Assembly: GCA_963518845.1 (NCBI GenBank)
Contig: CAUQKV010000001.1
Span: 1 to 64,000 of the forward strand
Direction of reading: 5' to 3'
DNA length: 64,000 bases
Source: JABCPE02 sp963518845
GTDB taxonomy: Bacteria > Bacteroidota > Bacteroidia > Flavobacteriales > Weeksellaceae
Part shown: positions 17,897-26,414 of the stretch, in pieces
How the letters are laid out: every line of letters begins with the position of its first letter
Numbering within the stretch: position 1 is the stretch's first letter
The notes under the pieces: generated by a model
Told to the model about the DNA's origin: nothing
Database searches by the model: none
What the model saw: only the letters and a program-made list of their open reading frames with translations
Translations under genes and position numbers: made by a program

Positions 17897-18952
17897 TTAA
17901 ATGGATCTCATCACATCTACCAATACCTGTACACTTTCTATCGGTAAGGCATTGTACATACTTGCTCTGTATCCTCCCAAGTTTCTATGTCCATTTAGTC
18001 CATTGATTCCTGCTTCTTTCCAAGCTTTGTCAAACGCTTCTTTTTTAGATTCATCTAAAAGTTTGAAAGAAACATTCATATTAGAACGGTCTTCTGGATG
18101 GCAGAAACTCTCAAATAACGGGTTTCTGTCTATTTCATCATAAAGAAGTTTTGCTTTCGCATTATTTCTCTGCTCTGCTGCTGCTATTCCACCATTTTTT
18201 TCAAGGTGCTGTAATGTAAGCAAACTCGCATAAATAGGGAATACAGGAGGTGTATTAAACATCGCATCTTTGCTGATGTGAACCTGATAATCTAAATAAG
18301 AAGGAATATCTCTTCCTGTTTTTCCTAAAATATCCTTTTTCACTACTACCAAAGTAGCTCCAGCAGGTCCCATATTCTTCTGAGCACCAGCATAGATAAG
18401 GTCAAACTGAGAGAAATCTATTTCTCTACTGAAAATATCCGAAGACATATCACACACTAGAGAAGTTTCCACTTTTGGGAAAGATTTCATCTGTGTACCG
18501 AAGATAGTATTATTAGAAGTACAGTGGAAATAGTCATACTCTGCACCCACAGTATAGTCTTTTGGGATGAAGGAATAGTTTTCTTCTTTAGAAGAACCTA
18601 CGATATCCACCTGTCCAAGTCGTTTAGCTTCTTTAATTGCACCTGCTGCCCAAGTTCCCGTATCTGTGTAAGCTGCCTTCCCTCCTACTTTCATCAAGTT
18701 AAAAGGAACCATTACAAACTGTAAAGATGCTCCTCCTCCTAGATAAAGTACATCATAATCATCTCCTAATTTCATTAGTCTTTTTACGATGGCTCTAGCC
18801 TCATCCATTACTTCGATGAAATCTTTACTTCTGTGAGAAATCTCAAGTAATGACAATCCGATACCATTAAAATCCAAAATAGCTTCTGCTGATTTCTGGA
18901 AAACTTCTTGTGGCAAAATACACGGTCCTGCGCTGAAATTGTGCTTTTTCAT
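17897..18952 (-). CDS. serC: Phosphoserine aminotransferase
   Basis: SerC converts 3-phosphohydroxypyruvate and glutamate to phosphoserine, and also supplies 4-phosphohydroxythreonine for vitamin B6 synthesis. The 351 residues match the family. The start HNFSAGPCILPQEVFQKSAE is characteristic, LYLGGGASLQFVMVPFNLM near 70 binds the cofactor phosphate, YAGAQKNMGPAGATLVVV near 190 holds the PLP lysine, and the end NGHRNLGGYRASMYNALPIE completes the active site. PdxJ, another step of the same B6 route, is encoded at 49568. It leads a short leftward unit with the DUF1015 gene. Confidence 0.96.
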   Translation of the reverse strand: MKKHNFSAGPCILPQEVFQKSAEAILDFNGIGLSLLEISHRSKDFIEVMDEARAIVKRLMKLGDDYDVLYLGGGASLQFVMVPFNLMKVGGKAAYTDTGTWAAGAIKEAKRLGQVDIVGSSKEENYSFIPKDYTVGAEYDYFHCTSNNTIFGTQMKSFPKVETSLVCDMSSDIFSREIDFSQFDLIYAGAQKNMGPAGATLVVVKKDILGKTGRDIPSYLDYQVHISKDAMFNTPPVFPIYASLLTLQHLEKNGGIAAAEQRNNAKAKLLYDEIDRNPLFESFCHPEDRSNMNVSFKLLDESKKEAFDKAWKEAGINGLNGHRNLGGYRASMYNALPIESVQVLVDVMRSI

Positions 18953-19051
18953 TGTTTTAATTTTTATATACGACTTTTTAAATTTTTACTAAACTAAACT
19001 TGGGTTTAAAGTTAATTATTTTTCTGCATTCTTCCAAAAGAATCAGGAAAA

Positions 19052-19402
19052 TTATTCTCCATGCATGAACGCCTTCTTCGTAAGAAGCTGCTCCTCTGTC
19101 TCCACATGGTCTTCATCTGGCACACAGCAGTCCACAGGGCACACTGCGGCGCACTGCGGCTCATTATGAAAGCCTATACACTCAGTACATTTATCCGTTA
19201 CTATAAAATAGGTATCATCGCTCACTGGCGGCTGCGCCTCATCCGCATCCAAAGTAAGTCCCGAGGGAAAAGTTATCATTCCTGATAATATAGTCCCATC
19301 TGAAGCCCTCCAATCCACTGCACTTTCATAAATGGCATTGTTGGGACATTCAGGCTCACATGCTCCACAGTTGATACATTCGTCCGTTATTTTGATAGCC
19401 AT
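19052..19402 (-). CDS. 2[4Fe-4S] ferredoxin
   Basis: A 116-residue ferredoxin. The first cluster motif is CINCGACEPECPNNAIY at the N-terminus, the second CTECIGFHNEPQCAAVCPVDC near residue 75; the second has an extended spacer, as in Alvin-type ferredoxins. It carries electrons at low potential in the cytoplasm. Its partner is unknown; in this window the 2-oxoacid oxidoreductase at 28689 is one candidate user. It is divergent from the acyl-CoA reductase gene. Confidence 0.92.
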   Translation of the reverse strand: MAIKITDECINCGACEPECPNNAIYESAVDWRASDGTILSGMITFPSGLTLDADEAQPPVSDDTYFIVTDKCTECIGFHNEPQCAAVCPVDCCVPDEDHVETEEQLLTKKAFMHGE

Positions 19403-19417
19403 TAGTATTATATTTTT

Positions 19418-19425
19418 TAATTTTG
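19418..19425 (+). promoter_or_regulatory. Promoter -7 box of the acyl-CoA reductase gene
   Basis: TAATTTTG fits TAnnTTTG. It lies 40 bases before ATG 19465 and overlaps the more distal ATG 19423, which argues for the later start. Confidence 0.5.
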
Positions 19426-19464
19426 CACAAAGTTAAAAACTTTATTTATATAAAAACAATATTT

Positions 19465-20502
19465 ATGAAAAATGATAAAATAGTTTCCTCTTTATCGCAG
19501 TTGGGCGATTTTTTAAACCAATTTCTCTCCGCTAAACCAGAGAGTTTCAATGAAGAAGAAAGCAAATTCGCTTCTTTGATAAAAAAATCTGAAATAGAAA
19601 ACTCTTGGTTCACAGAAGAAAGCGTAAGATTTTGCCTAAAAAGCTGGGCGAAAAACCTTACCGAAGAGAAAATATCTGCTTGGATAGGTCAATATCATTT
19701 TTCTTCCACTCCGAAAAAAATCGGGTTGATTCTCGCTGGAAACATTCCTCTAGTGGGCTTTCACGATGTGATTTGCGTTTTACTGAGCGGAAATATTCCT
19801 TTGATAAAACTCTCCTCCAAGGACAGGCTGATTTTACCTTTTTTACTGAACAAATGGAACGAGCTCAGCAGTGGGATTTTGGAGTTTCATTTTGTAGAAA
19901 AATTAGAAAATTATGATGCTGTCATCGCTACGGGAAGCAATAATACAGCTAGATATTTGGAATATTATTTCAAAGATGTGCCGAACATCATCAGAAAAAA
20001 CAGAACTTCCATCGGAGTTCTAAAAGGTAATGAAACCAATGAGGAAATTCAGGCGCTTGCGGAGGATATTTTCCGATATTTTGGACTGGGCTGCCGAAAT
20101 GTTACCCGACTTTTCATTCCTGCTGAAATGCCTTTGGACAGATTGTTTGAGAATTTTATCAATTTTAAAGAAATCATCAATCACAACCAATATGCCAATA
20201 ATTACGACTACAACAGAGCCATTTACCTGCTGAACCAAGAGCAGTTTTGGGACAATAATTTCGTAATGCTCAAAGAAGATGAAAAACTTTTCAGTCCGCT
20301 GTCCGTCATCAATTTCAGCCGATATGAAACGATAAACGATGTTCAGAATTTCCTTTCGGAAAATGAGGAAAACATTCAGTGTGTTGTGGCAAATTCTACA
20401 CTTGAAATCCCTGCGGCTATCGGCTTTGGAGAGGCGCAGCATCCTGAATTAGACACCTATGCTGATAATGTAGATACGATGGCGTTTTTAAGTAATTTGT
20501 AA
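19465..20502 (+). CDS. LuxC-family acyl-CoA reductase
   Basis: A protein of 345 residues from ATG 19465; an in-frame ATG at 19423 is rejected because a promoter -7 box covers it. The LuxC family reduces fatty acyl-CoA to aldehyde with NADPH. Marks are IGLILAGNIPLVGFHDVICV (nucleotide-binding strand and helix, near 80), IATGSNNTARYLEYYF near 150, and FGLGCRNVTRLFIP near 205 with the likely catalytic Cys. No luxD/luxE genes are present, so bioluminescence is not implied. Alone in its unit, on the opposite strand to the ferredoxin gene. The physiological substrate is unknown. Confidence 0.85.
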   Translation: MKNDKIVSSLSQLGDFLNQFLSAKPESFNEEESKFASLIKKSEIENSWFTEESVRFCLKSWAKNLTEEKISAWIGQYHFSSTPKKIGLILAGNIPLVGFHDVICVLLSGNIPLIKLSSKDRLILPFLLNKWNELSSGILEFHFVEKLENYDAVIATGSNNTARYLEYYFKDVPNIIRKNRTSIGVLKGNETNEEIQALAEDIFRYFGLGCRNVTRLFIPAEMPLDRLFENFINFKEIINHNQYANNYDYNRAIYLLNQEQFWDNNFVMLKEDEKLFSPLSVINFSRYETINDVQNFLSENEENIQCVVANSTLEIPAAIGFGEAQHPELDTYADNVDTMAFLSNL

Positions 20503-20525
20503 AATTGCTTTTCCAAAAAAATATT

Positions 20526-20533
20526 TATATTTG
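20526..20533 (+). promoter_or_regulatory. Promoter -7 box of the Bax-inhibitor-1 gene
   Basis: TATATTTG, 29 bases before the start codon at 20563, exact match to TAnnTTTG. Confidence 0.55.
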
Positions 20534-20562
20534 TAGAATTAAATTTAAAAACAAAAATTTTT

Positions 20563-21252
20563 ATGGAATTTACAAATCAATTGGTAGCAATGTCCACTGA
20601 GGAGCAAAAAGCTTCTTTTTATAGAAAAACTTATATGCATGTGGCGTTGGCTATTTTGGCTTTCATCTTTGTAGAAACTGCTTTACTAATGGTAGTTCCT
20701 GCTGAACTTATCATGGGAATGGTTTCTCAGAAGTATGTATGGCTACTAATCATCGGTGGATTTTGGCTGGCTTCTATGTTGGCTGAAAAATGGACTATGG
20801 CCAGCAGCCGTGCTATGCAGTACGCTGGATTAGGTTTTTATGTGCTTTTGGAAGCAATTATTTTCTTGCCATTGATTTATATAGCTGTTGCTTATACAGG
20901 TGGCAAAGTTATTTTACAAGCAGGATTGATTACTTTCATGCTATTTTTAGGGCTTACAGGTGTGGCTCTTACTTCTAAAAGAGATTTTTCTTTCTTAAGA
21001 AGTTTTATCGTTATTGGAGGGTTTATTTCTCTTGGGCTAATCGTTGCAGGGATGCTTTTTGGGTTCAATCTTGGACTTTGGTTCTCTGTTGGAATGGTTT
21101 TCCTAGCAGGAGCAAGTATTCTCTACCAAACCAACCAGCTTAAAAATATCTATACAACAGAACAATATGTAGGAGCTTCATTACAACTGTTCGCTTCTGT
21201 AATGCTTCTATTCTGGTATGTTTTGAGAATTTTAATGAGCAGAAAAGACTAA
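20563..21252 (+). CDS. Bax inhibitor-1 / YccA family membrane protein
   Basis: A 229-residue inner-membrane protein with seven hydrophobic helices, the BI-1 architecture. The first helix (HVALAILAFIFVETALLMVV) follows a short cytoplasmic start with FYRKTYMH; later segments are WLLIIGGFWLASMLAE, YVLLEAIIFLPLIYIA and LFASVMLLFWYVLRIL. Related bacterial proteins are pH-sensitive calcium leak channels or modulators of membrane proteases (YccA with FtsH). The specific role here is unknown. Transcription probably ends at the hairpin at 21266-21312. Confidence 0.9.
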   Translation: MEFTNQLVAMSTEEQKASFYRKTYMHVALAILAFIFVETALLMVVPAELIMGMVSQKYVWLLIIGGFWLASMLAEKWTMASSRAMQYAGLGFYVLLEAIIFLPLIYIAVAYTGGKVILQAGLITFMLFLGLTGVALTSKRDFSFLRSFIVIGGFISLGLIVAGMLFGFNLGLWFSVGMVFLAGASILYQTNQLKNIYTTEQYVGASLQLFASVMLLFWYVLRILMSRKD

Positions 21253-21265
21253 CAAAATATTTATA

Positions 21266-21312
21266 AAACACGAAATTCGGGAGGCTAAATCTTGATTCTC
21301 GTGTTTTCGTTT
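21266..21312 (+). terminator. Terminator after the Bax-inhibitor-1 gene
   Basis: AAACACGA pairs with TCGTGTTT across a loop of about 25 bases and is followed by a T-rich stretch. The loop is long, so strength is uncertain. Confidence 0.6.
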
Positions 21313-21347
21313 TTTATTTTTTATTTAACCAATTTATTCTAAATATT

Positions 21348-22157
21348 ATGTCATACGGACTTTTAAAAGGAAAAAAAGGAATTATCTTCGGAGCTTTGGA
21401 TGAAAACTCTATCGCTTGGAAAGTAGCAGAAAGATGCCACGAAGAAGGTGCTGAATTTGTACTAACTAACGCTCCTATCGCTATGAGAATGGGAGAAATC
21501 AATAATCTAGCAGAAAAAACAGGTGCGGATATCGTTCCTGCTGATGCGACTTCTATGGAAGATTTAGAAAAATTATTTGACCATGCTATCGCAAAATTTG
21601 GGAAAATAGACTTCATTCTACACTCTATCGGGATTTCTGTGAATGTAAGAAAAGGGAAACACTACACAGAGCTCAACTACGACTGGCTAGAAAAAGGCTG
21701 GGATGTTTCTGCGGTATCTTTCCACAAAGTGATGAAACTCGCTTGGGAAAAAGACTGCATGAATGAGTGGGGCAGTATCCTTGCGCTTACTTACATCGCG
21801 GCTCAGAGAACTTTCCCTGATTATAACGATATGGCGGACAACAAGTCTTACCTTGAAAGCATCGCTAGAACCTTCGGGTATTTCTGGGGCGAAAGAAAAG
21901 TGCGTGTCAATACCATTTCCCAGTCGCCTACAATGACTACGGCAGGACAAGGAGTGAAAGGTTTTGATGGGTTCATCAAATTTGCAGAAGATATGTCTCC
22001 ACTAGGAAACGCAACTGCTGCAGAATGTGCAGACTACTGTATTTCCCTCTTCTCTGACCTTACGAGAAAAGTAACAATGCAGAATCTCTTCCATGATGGT
22101 GGATTTAGCAACACAGGAGTTTCCACAAAAGTAATGGAAAGATACAGCAAAGGATAA
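21348..22157 (+). CDS. fabI: Enoyl-[acyl-carrier-protein] reductase (NADH)
   Basis: FabI catalyses the last reduction of each fatty acid elongation cycle. The 269-residue short-chain dehydrogenase has LKGKKGIIFGALDENSIAWK at the NADH site, VPADATSMEDLEKLF, and the FabI-type active site Tyr-(x6)-Lys seen as DYNDMADNKSYLESIAR near residue 165; VRVNTISQSPTMTTAGQGV follows. The spacing Tyr to Lys is the FabI one rather than the general YxxxK. Monocistronic, with a terminator at 22172-22206. It is the target family of triclosan-type inhibitors. Confidence 0.95.
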   Translation: MSYGLLKGKKGIIFGALDENSIAWKVAERCHEEGAEFVLTNAPIAMRMGEINNLAEKTGADIVPADATSMEDLEKLFDHAIAKFGKIDFILHSIGISVNVRKGKHYTELNYDWLEKGWDVSAVSFHKVMKLAWEKDCMNEWGSILALTYIAAQRTFPDYNDMADNKSYLESIARTFGYFWGERKVRVNTISQSPTMTTAGQGVKGFDGFIKFAEDMSPLGNATAAECADYCISLFSDLTRKVTMQNLFHDGGFSNTGVSTKVMERYSKG

Positions 22158-22171
22158 TTTTCCAAAATAAA

Positions 22172-22206
22172 TAAAAGATGGCTTTTTTAAGTCATCTTTT
22201 TTATTT
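22172..22206 (+). terminator. Rho-independent terminator of fabI
   Basis: AAAGATGGCTT and AAGTCATCTTT form an 11-bp stem with one G-T pair, followed by T residues. Confidence 0.8.
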
Positions 22207-22259
22207 TAATCATTTCCATAATTAAAGTTTTAGCCTTATCTTTATCCCAAAAATTTTTT

Positions 22260-23066
22260 ATGAAAAAAAATTATTTCTTAATTTTAGGTGTTTTATTTGT
22301 TTTAGTGGGATGTAGAGAAGATTCTCACAATGAAATCCAAACAACAGGGAAGAAAGAATTTCTCAGTGGGTATAACCTTTTCTTCATGGATTATGATATT
22401 ACAAATCCTTTTGCTTACCCTCTTGTTAAATTAACTAATGATGGCACACATTACACTAAAAAAAGCTATACCAATCCTCTTATTCGTAGTGAAATCAGTA
22501 TAGATAGTATATATTATGATATCAAGTATGGACAAAACCTTGTATCCATTGAATTAAAATCAACGCCAAGATTCCATGTTAAAAAATACAAAAAACTAAT
22601 CAAATTCAACAAAGATAAAATTACAGAAATCATAAACCTTAATGATTCTTTAGTTTTTGAATATAAAGGCGATGTACTTCATGAAGTAACCCACCTAAAA
22701 AAAGGACCTTGGAAAAAGCACAGATATTACTTCAATTCTTCTGGTAATCTAGACAGTATAGTAACAAGGTATGGAAGCCTAAAAACAAATAGCGAAAACA
22801 AACCTTACTACATATACAATAGAGACAATGAAACCTCAAAAATCAGAGATATTCAAGTGTTTTCTAACTATGATAATGCAGAAAATCCATTGAAAGAACT
22901 TGGTATTTTTGATGAAGTATTTATTCGCTCTCTATCAAAAAACAACTACCGAAAATATCAAAAATTCTCCGTAAGATTTTCTATTCCTTTAAATAAAATA
23001 GATACTGTTTCTAGACAAGAGCGAACATGGGATTTTAAATATCTTAACGGTAAACCCGTATTTTAA
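22260..23066 (+). CDS. Hypothetical lipoprotein
   Basis: A 268-residue protein of unknown function. MKKNYFLILGVLFVLVGCRE is a clear lipoprotein signal with Cys 18. The mature part is rich in Lys, Asn, Tyr and Ser and in beta-strand-like segments, with a conserved-looking DSLVFEYKGDVLHEVTHLKKG and YYFNSSGNLDSIVTRYGS that resemble the repeat strands of YD/RHS-type or DUF4595-like surface proteins. No catalytic motif is visible. It lies between fabI and pepT, 26 bases before pepT. Confidence 0.72.
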   Translation: MKKNYFLILGVLFVLVGCREDSHNEIQTTGKKEFLSGYNLFFMDYDITNPFAYPLVKLTNDGTHYTKKSYTNPLIRSEISIDSIYYDIKYGQNLVSIELKSTPRFHVKKYKKLIKFNKDKITEIINLNDSLVFEYKGDVLHEVTHLKKGPWKKHRYYFNSSGNLDSIVTRYGSLKTNSENKPYYIYNRDNETSKIRDIQVFSNYDNAENPLKELGIFDEVFIRSLSKNNYRKYQKFSVRFSIPLNKIDTVSRQERTWDFKYLNGKPVF

Positions 23067-23092
23067 AAAATCATTATATAAACTATAATATT

Positions 23093-24346
23093 ATGAAAAT
23101 AAACTTCAATCAAGAATGGAGAGAAAAACTCCTTCAGCGCTTTTTAACTTATGTAAAGATATATTCCACCAGCGACCCTGAATGTGAGGAAACGCCGAGT
23201 TCTCCGCAGCAGTGGGACATCGCGAAATATCTTTTTGAGGAAATGAAAGCCATCGGTCTGGAAGATGTCTCTATCGATGAAAACGCCTATGTATACGGAT
23301 TTATCCCGTCTAATATAGAGAAAAAAGTACCTACTGTGGGATTTATCGCCCATTTTGACACTTCGCCTGATTTCAATGGTAAAGATGTGAATCCACAAAT
23401 TTGGGAAAATTACGATGGAGGCGACCTGCTTCTTAACCAAAAGACAGGCTTCACCCTCTCTCCTAATAAGTTCGAAAATCTGAAACAATACAAGGGACAA
23501 ACCCTAATTACCACAGATGGAACGAGCCTTCTCGGAGCTGATGACAAGGCAGGAGTAGCAGAAATCATGACAGCTGCAGAATACCTTATCCAGCATCCTG
23601 AGATAAAACACGGAAGAATAGCCGTGGGATTCAACCCTGATGAAGAAATCGGAAAAGGTGCGCACAAGTTCAATGTAGAAAAATTCGGTGCTGAATGGGC
23701 TTACACCATGGATGGAAGTGATGTGGGCGAGATAGAGTATGAGAACTTTAATGCGGCTGGAGCGGTTATAAAAATCCACGGATTGAGTGTACACCCTGGT
23801 TATGCTTATGGAAAGATGATAAATGCTGGGCTTCTCGCTGCTGAGTTTATCCAGTCGCTCCCTGCTAACGAAACTCCTTCCACTACAAGAGGTTTTGAAG
23901 GTTTTTATCATCTATTAGACCTAAAAGCCGATGTTTCCGAAGCAAAGTTACAATACATCATCCGTGACCACGATGAGCAGAAATTTGAAAACCGCAAGAA
24001 ATTCATCGCAGAAAAAGTAGCGGAATTCAACCAAAAATATGGCGAAAATGTCTTTGAAATAGAGATAAAAGAGCAATATCTCAACATGAAAAAACAATTT
24101 GAAGGCAAAATGCACATCATAGAAGTGGCAGAAAGAGCCATGAAAAACCTTGGAATCACTCCAGAAGTAAAGGCTATCCGAGGCGGAACCGATGGCGCAC
24201 AGCTGTCTTACATGGGACTTCCTTGCCCTAATATCTTCGCAGGAGGGCTTAACTTCCACGGGCCTTATGAATATGTTCCATTAGAATCTATGGAAAAAGC
24301 CACAGAAGTCATCATCGAAATCGCTCAAGAAGTAGAGAAATTATAA
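23093..24346 (+). CDS. pepT: Peptidase T (tripeptide aminopeptidase)
   Basis: PepT is a cytoplasmic di-zinc M20 aminopeptidase that removes the N-terminal residue from tripeptides. The 417 residues match. Metal and catalytic motifs appear in order: IAHFDTSPDF (His 87), LLGADDKAGVAEIMTA (bridging Asp near 146), VGFNPDEEIGKGAHKF (catalytic and ligand Glu near 180), YTMDGSDVGEIEYENF near 205, and AGGLNFHGPYEYVPLESM near the end with the last His. HPGYAYGKMINA belongs to the lid domain. A strong terminator follows. Confidence 0.95.
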   Translation: MKINFNQEWREKLLQRFLTYVKIYSTSDPECEETPSSPQQWDIAKYLFEEMKAIGLEDVSIDENAYVYGFIPSNIEKKVPTVGFIAHFDTSPDFNGKDVNPQIWENYDGGDLLLNQKTGFTLSPNKFENLKQYKGQTLITTDGTSLLGADDKAGVAEIMTAAEYLIQHPEIKHGRIAVGFNPDEEIGKGAHKFNVEKFGAEWAYTMDGSDVGEIEYENFNAAGAVIKIHGLSVHPGYAYGKMINAGLLAAEFIQSLPANETPSTTRGFEGFYHLLDLKADVSEAKLQYIIRDHDEQKFENRKKFIAEKVAEFNQKYGENVFEIEIKEQYLNMKKQFEGKMHIIEVAERAMKNLGITPEVKAIRGGTDGAQLSYMGLPCPNIFAGGLNFHGPYEYVPLESMEKATEVIIEIAQEVEKL

Positions 24347-24382
24347 AAATAAATCGCCTTTTATAGGCGATTTATTTTTTTG
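24346..24382. terminator. Bidirectional terminator between pepT and recR
   Basis: AAATAAATCGCC, loop, GGCGATTTATTTTTTT, a 12-bp perfect stem between convergent genes. Confidence 0.88.
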
Positions 24383-24394
24383 TCTTTGTAAGTT

Positions 24395-25006
24395 TTATTT
24401 CGCTTCATCGTACGGAAGCCTGTTGATAATAGACCTTCCGAGAGAGACCTCATCTGCATATTCCAGCTCATCCCCCACCGAAATTCCCCTTGCGATGCTG
24501 GAAAATTTCACATTAAAATGCTTGAATTTCTTATAGATATAGTAAGCCGTGGTATCACCCTCCATCGTTGCACTCAGCGCAAAAATCACTTCTTTTAGGC
24601 TTTCTCCATTGAGCTTTTTTTCAATGCTGGAAATGTTCAGCTGGTGCGGCCCTATGCCTTCCATCGGAGATATTTTTCCTCCTAAAACCAAATATTTTCC
24701 GTTATATTTAGAAGTATTTTCTATTGCGAGAACATCCCTTACATCTTCTACAATGCAGAGCGTTTCGGTGTTTCGCTTTTCATCAGCACAGATTTCACAA
24801 ACATCAAAATCCGAGAAATTATGACACTCTTGGCAGTATTTTATATTCGTTACTAGACTTTCCAAAGCCTGTGAAAGCGCCATTCCCTGAGATTTGGGCT
24901 GTCTGAGAAGGTGCAGCGCCAGCCGAAGAGCCGATTTTTTGCCTATCCCTGGCAGTCCAGAAATCTCCTCCACTGCTCTGGATAATACTTTACTTGGGTA
25001 TTCCAT
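24395..25006 (-). CDS. recR: Recombination mediator protein RecR
   Basis: RecR acts with RecO/RecF to load RecA on gapped DNA. The 203-residue protein has the helix-hairpin-helix ISGLPGIGKKSALRLALHLL near residue 13, the four-Cys zinc finger CQECHNFSDFDVCEICADEK near residue 58, and a Toprim domain from LCIVEDVRDVLAIENT with HQLNISSIEK. The C-terminal DELEYADEVSLGRSIINR (Walker-B-like region) is intact. Normal length, cytoplasmic, DNA-bound. It converges on pepT. Confidence 0.95.
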   Translation of the reverse strand: MEYPSKVLSRAVEEISGLPGIGKKSALRLALHLLRQPKSQGMALSQALESLVTNIKYCQECHNFSDFDVCEICADEKRNTETLCIVEDVRDVLAIENTSKYNGKYLVLGGKISPMEGIGPHQLNISSIEKKLNGESLKEVIFALSATMEGDTTAYYIYKKFKHFNVKFSSIARGISVGDELEYADEVSLGRSIINRLPYDEAK

Positions 25007-25036
25007 TCGGCAAAAATAAGAAATTCTCCCTAAAAT

Positions 25037-25666
25037 TTACTTTTGGTAATAAATCTTATTCACTTCATCCGCTTTGATGAAAGTTCCCAGTTTCTGCTCC
25101 TTTATCCTTTCTGTGAAGAGTCTTCCCATAAGGTGGTCATACTCATGCTGGAAAATCACCGCTGTGAAACCTTCTACCAGCTCTCGTTTTTTCTCTCCTT
25201 CCAAAGTTTCGTAAACCAAATCAATCACAAGACTGCGGTAGACTTCTCCTCTTTCGTTTGGAATGGAAAGACAACCTTCCGCACCAAGCCTTAGCGCTGA
25301 AGACATCCATTTGATTTCTGGATTTACAAAAAACTCAAAAGGTTTTCCTTCCTTGTCAAATCTCTGCACCCAAATCGCCTTTATATTCAGTCCTACCTGC
25401 GGCGCGGCGATACCCACGCCCTGTTCGTCTTTCACTGTGGCGAGCATTCTCTCGGCTAACAGCTTCAAATTCGGGTCTTTGGCATCCACTGGGCGGGAAA
25501 CATCTTTTAGTATTTTCAAATCTTTAGGATTGGTGATTTGTAAAACCCTCATCGGTTCGGTGCTTTTTCCTGATTTGATGAGGACAATATCCTCTTTCCC
25601 GATTTTCTTCTGAGCCTCTACAGCAGTTCCTAGCAGAACCATGCTTAATAAAAAAATTCTTATCAT
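25037..25666 (-). CDS. Peptide deformylase with an N-terminal export signal
   Basis: A 209-residue protein with all three deformylase motifs: GVGIAAPQVG (83-92), EGCLSIP (130-136, metal-ligand Cys 132) and QHEYDHLMG (173-181, metal ligands His 174 and His 178, catalytic Glu 175). Peptide deformylase normally removes the formyl group from nascent proteins in the cytoplasm. Here residues 1-18 (MIRIFLLSMVLLGTAVEA) look like a cleavable signal peptide, pointing to the periplasm. An internal start at Met 39 would give a normal cytoplasmic enzyme of 171 residues, but the -7 box at 25697 and the coding quality upstream favour the long form. It may be a second, non-essential deformylase; another could exist elsewhere in the genome. 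Confidence 0.88.
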   Translation of the reverse strand: MIRIFLLSMVLLGTAVEAQKKIGKEDIVLIKSGKSTEPMRVLQITNPKDLKILKDVSRPVDAKDPNLKLLAERMLATVKDEQGVGIAAPQVGLNIKAIWVQRFDKEGKPFEFFVNPEIKWMSSALRLGAEGCLSIPNERGEVYRSLVIDLVYETLEGEKKRELVEGFTAVIFQHEYDHLMGRLFTERIKEQKLGTFIKADEVNKIYYQK

Positions 25667-25696
25667 TGTTATCTATTTTTTGATGATTATTAAAGA

Positions 25697-25704
25697 CAAA
25701 TTTA
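25697..25704 (-). promoter_or_regulatory. Promoter -7 box of the deformylase gene
   Basis: Leftward TAAATTTG fits TAnnTTTG, 31 bases before the long start at 25666. Confidence 0.5.
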
Positions 25705-25750
25705 ATAATTTTTGGAAATAATAAGTCTCCTTATATTCAAAATATCTTCT

Positions 25751-25758
25751 TATCTTTG
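25751..25758 (+). promoter_or_regulatory. Promoter -7 box of the LURP-like gene
   Basis: TATCTTTG fits TAnnTTTG, 39 bases before ATG 25797. Confidence 0.55.
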
Positions 25759-25796
25759 GGGAAAAATTTTTATTCCTTTTTTACTCAAAGTAAATT

Positions 25797-26390
25797 ATGA
25801 AAAACCTAAACTACCCTTTAGATTTTAAATTTAAAATTACCACTTTAGCTAGTGATTTTAACATTACCGACCGAGACGGAAAACACATCGCCTATGTAAG
25901 GCAAAAAATGTTTAAACTAAAAGAAGATGTGGTAGTCTTCCGTGATGAAGAGAAAAGTGCAGAACTTTTCAGAATAAAGGCCGATAGATGGCTGGATTTC
26001 AATGCAAGCTACAGCATCACAGGAGCTGACGGCACTAATTATGGAAAACTTACCCGAAAAGGAATGCGTTCCATATGGAAATCTACCTACGAAGTCTATA
26101 ATGAAAACAACCAGCATAAATACACCATAAGAGAAGATAATGCGTGGGTGAAGTTTTGGGATGGTCTTGTAGGAGAACTACCTATAATAGGCTGGTTTAC
26201 AGGATATTTCCTAAATCCCACCTACAGCCTGAAAGACTCTTCAGGGAAAACTCTTTTTACACTAAAGAAAATGCCTTCACTGCTGGGCAGAAGATTTCAA
26301 CTGGATAAATTAACCGAAAGTGATGAAGATGAAACACTTATCGTTCTTTCCTACCTTATGATGGTACTTTTAGAAAGAATGAGAGGATAA
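25797..26390 (+). CDS. LURP-one-related / tubby-like fold protein
   Basis: A 197-residue cytoplasmic protein. The repeated short strands with polar turns (FKITTLASDFNITDRDGKHI, VVVFRDEEKSAELFRIKADR, SYSITGADGTNYGKLTRKG) are the pattern of LURP-one-related proteins, a 12-stranded barrel around a central helix. The C-terminal helix LIVLSYLMMVLLERMRG would be the core or a membrane-touching helix. In bacteria the role is not established; phospholipid-scramblase-type and tubby domains share the fold. It is followed 24 bases later by pepD. Confidence 0.68.
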   Translation: MKNLNYPLDFKFKITTLASDFNITDRDGKHIAYVRQKMFKLKEDVVVFRDEEKSAELFRIKADRWLDFNASYSITGADGTNYGKLTRKGMRSIWKSTYEVYNENNQHKYTIREDNAWVKFWDGLVGELPIIGWFTGYFLNPTYSLKDSSGKTLFTLKKMPSLLGRRFQLDKLTESDEDETLIVLSYLMMVLLERMRG

Positions 26391-26414
26391 ATATTAACTT
26401 TAAATAAAAATTTT

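Noticed and set aside
19423..20502. A light-emission (lux) locus based on the LuxC-family gene
   Set aside because: No luxA, luxB, luxD or luxE partner is present; LuxC-type acyl-CoA reductases occur widely in Bacteroidota without bioluminescence.
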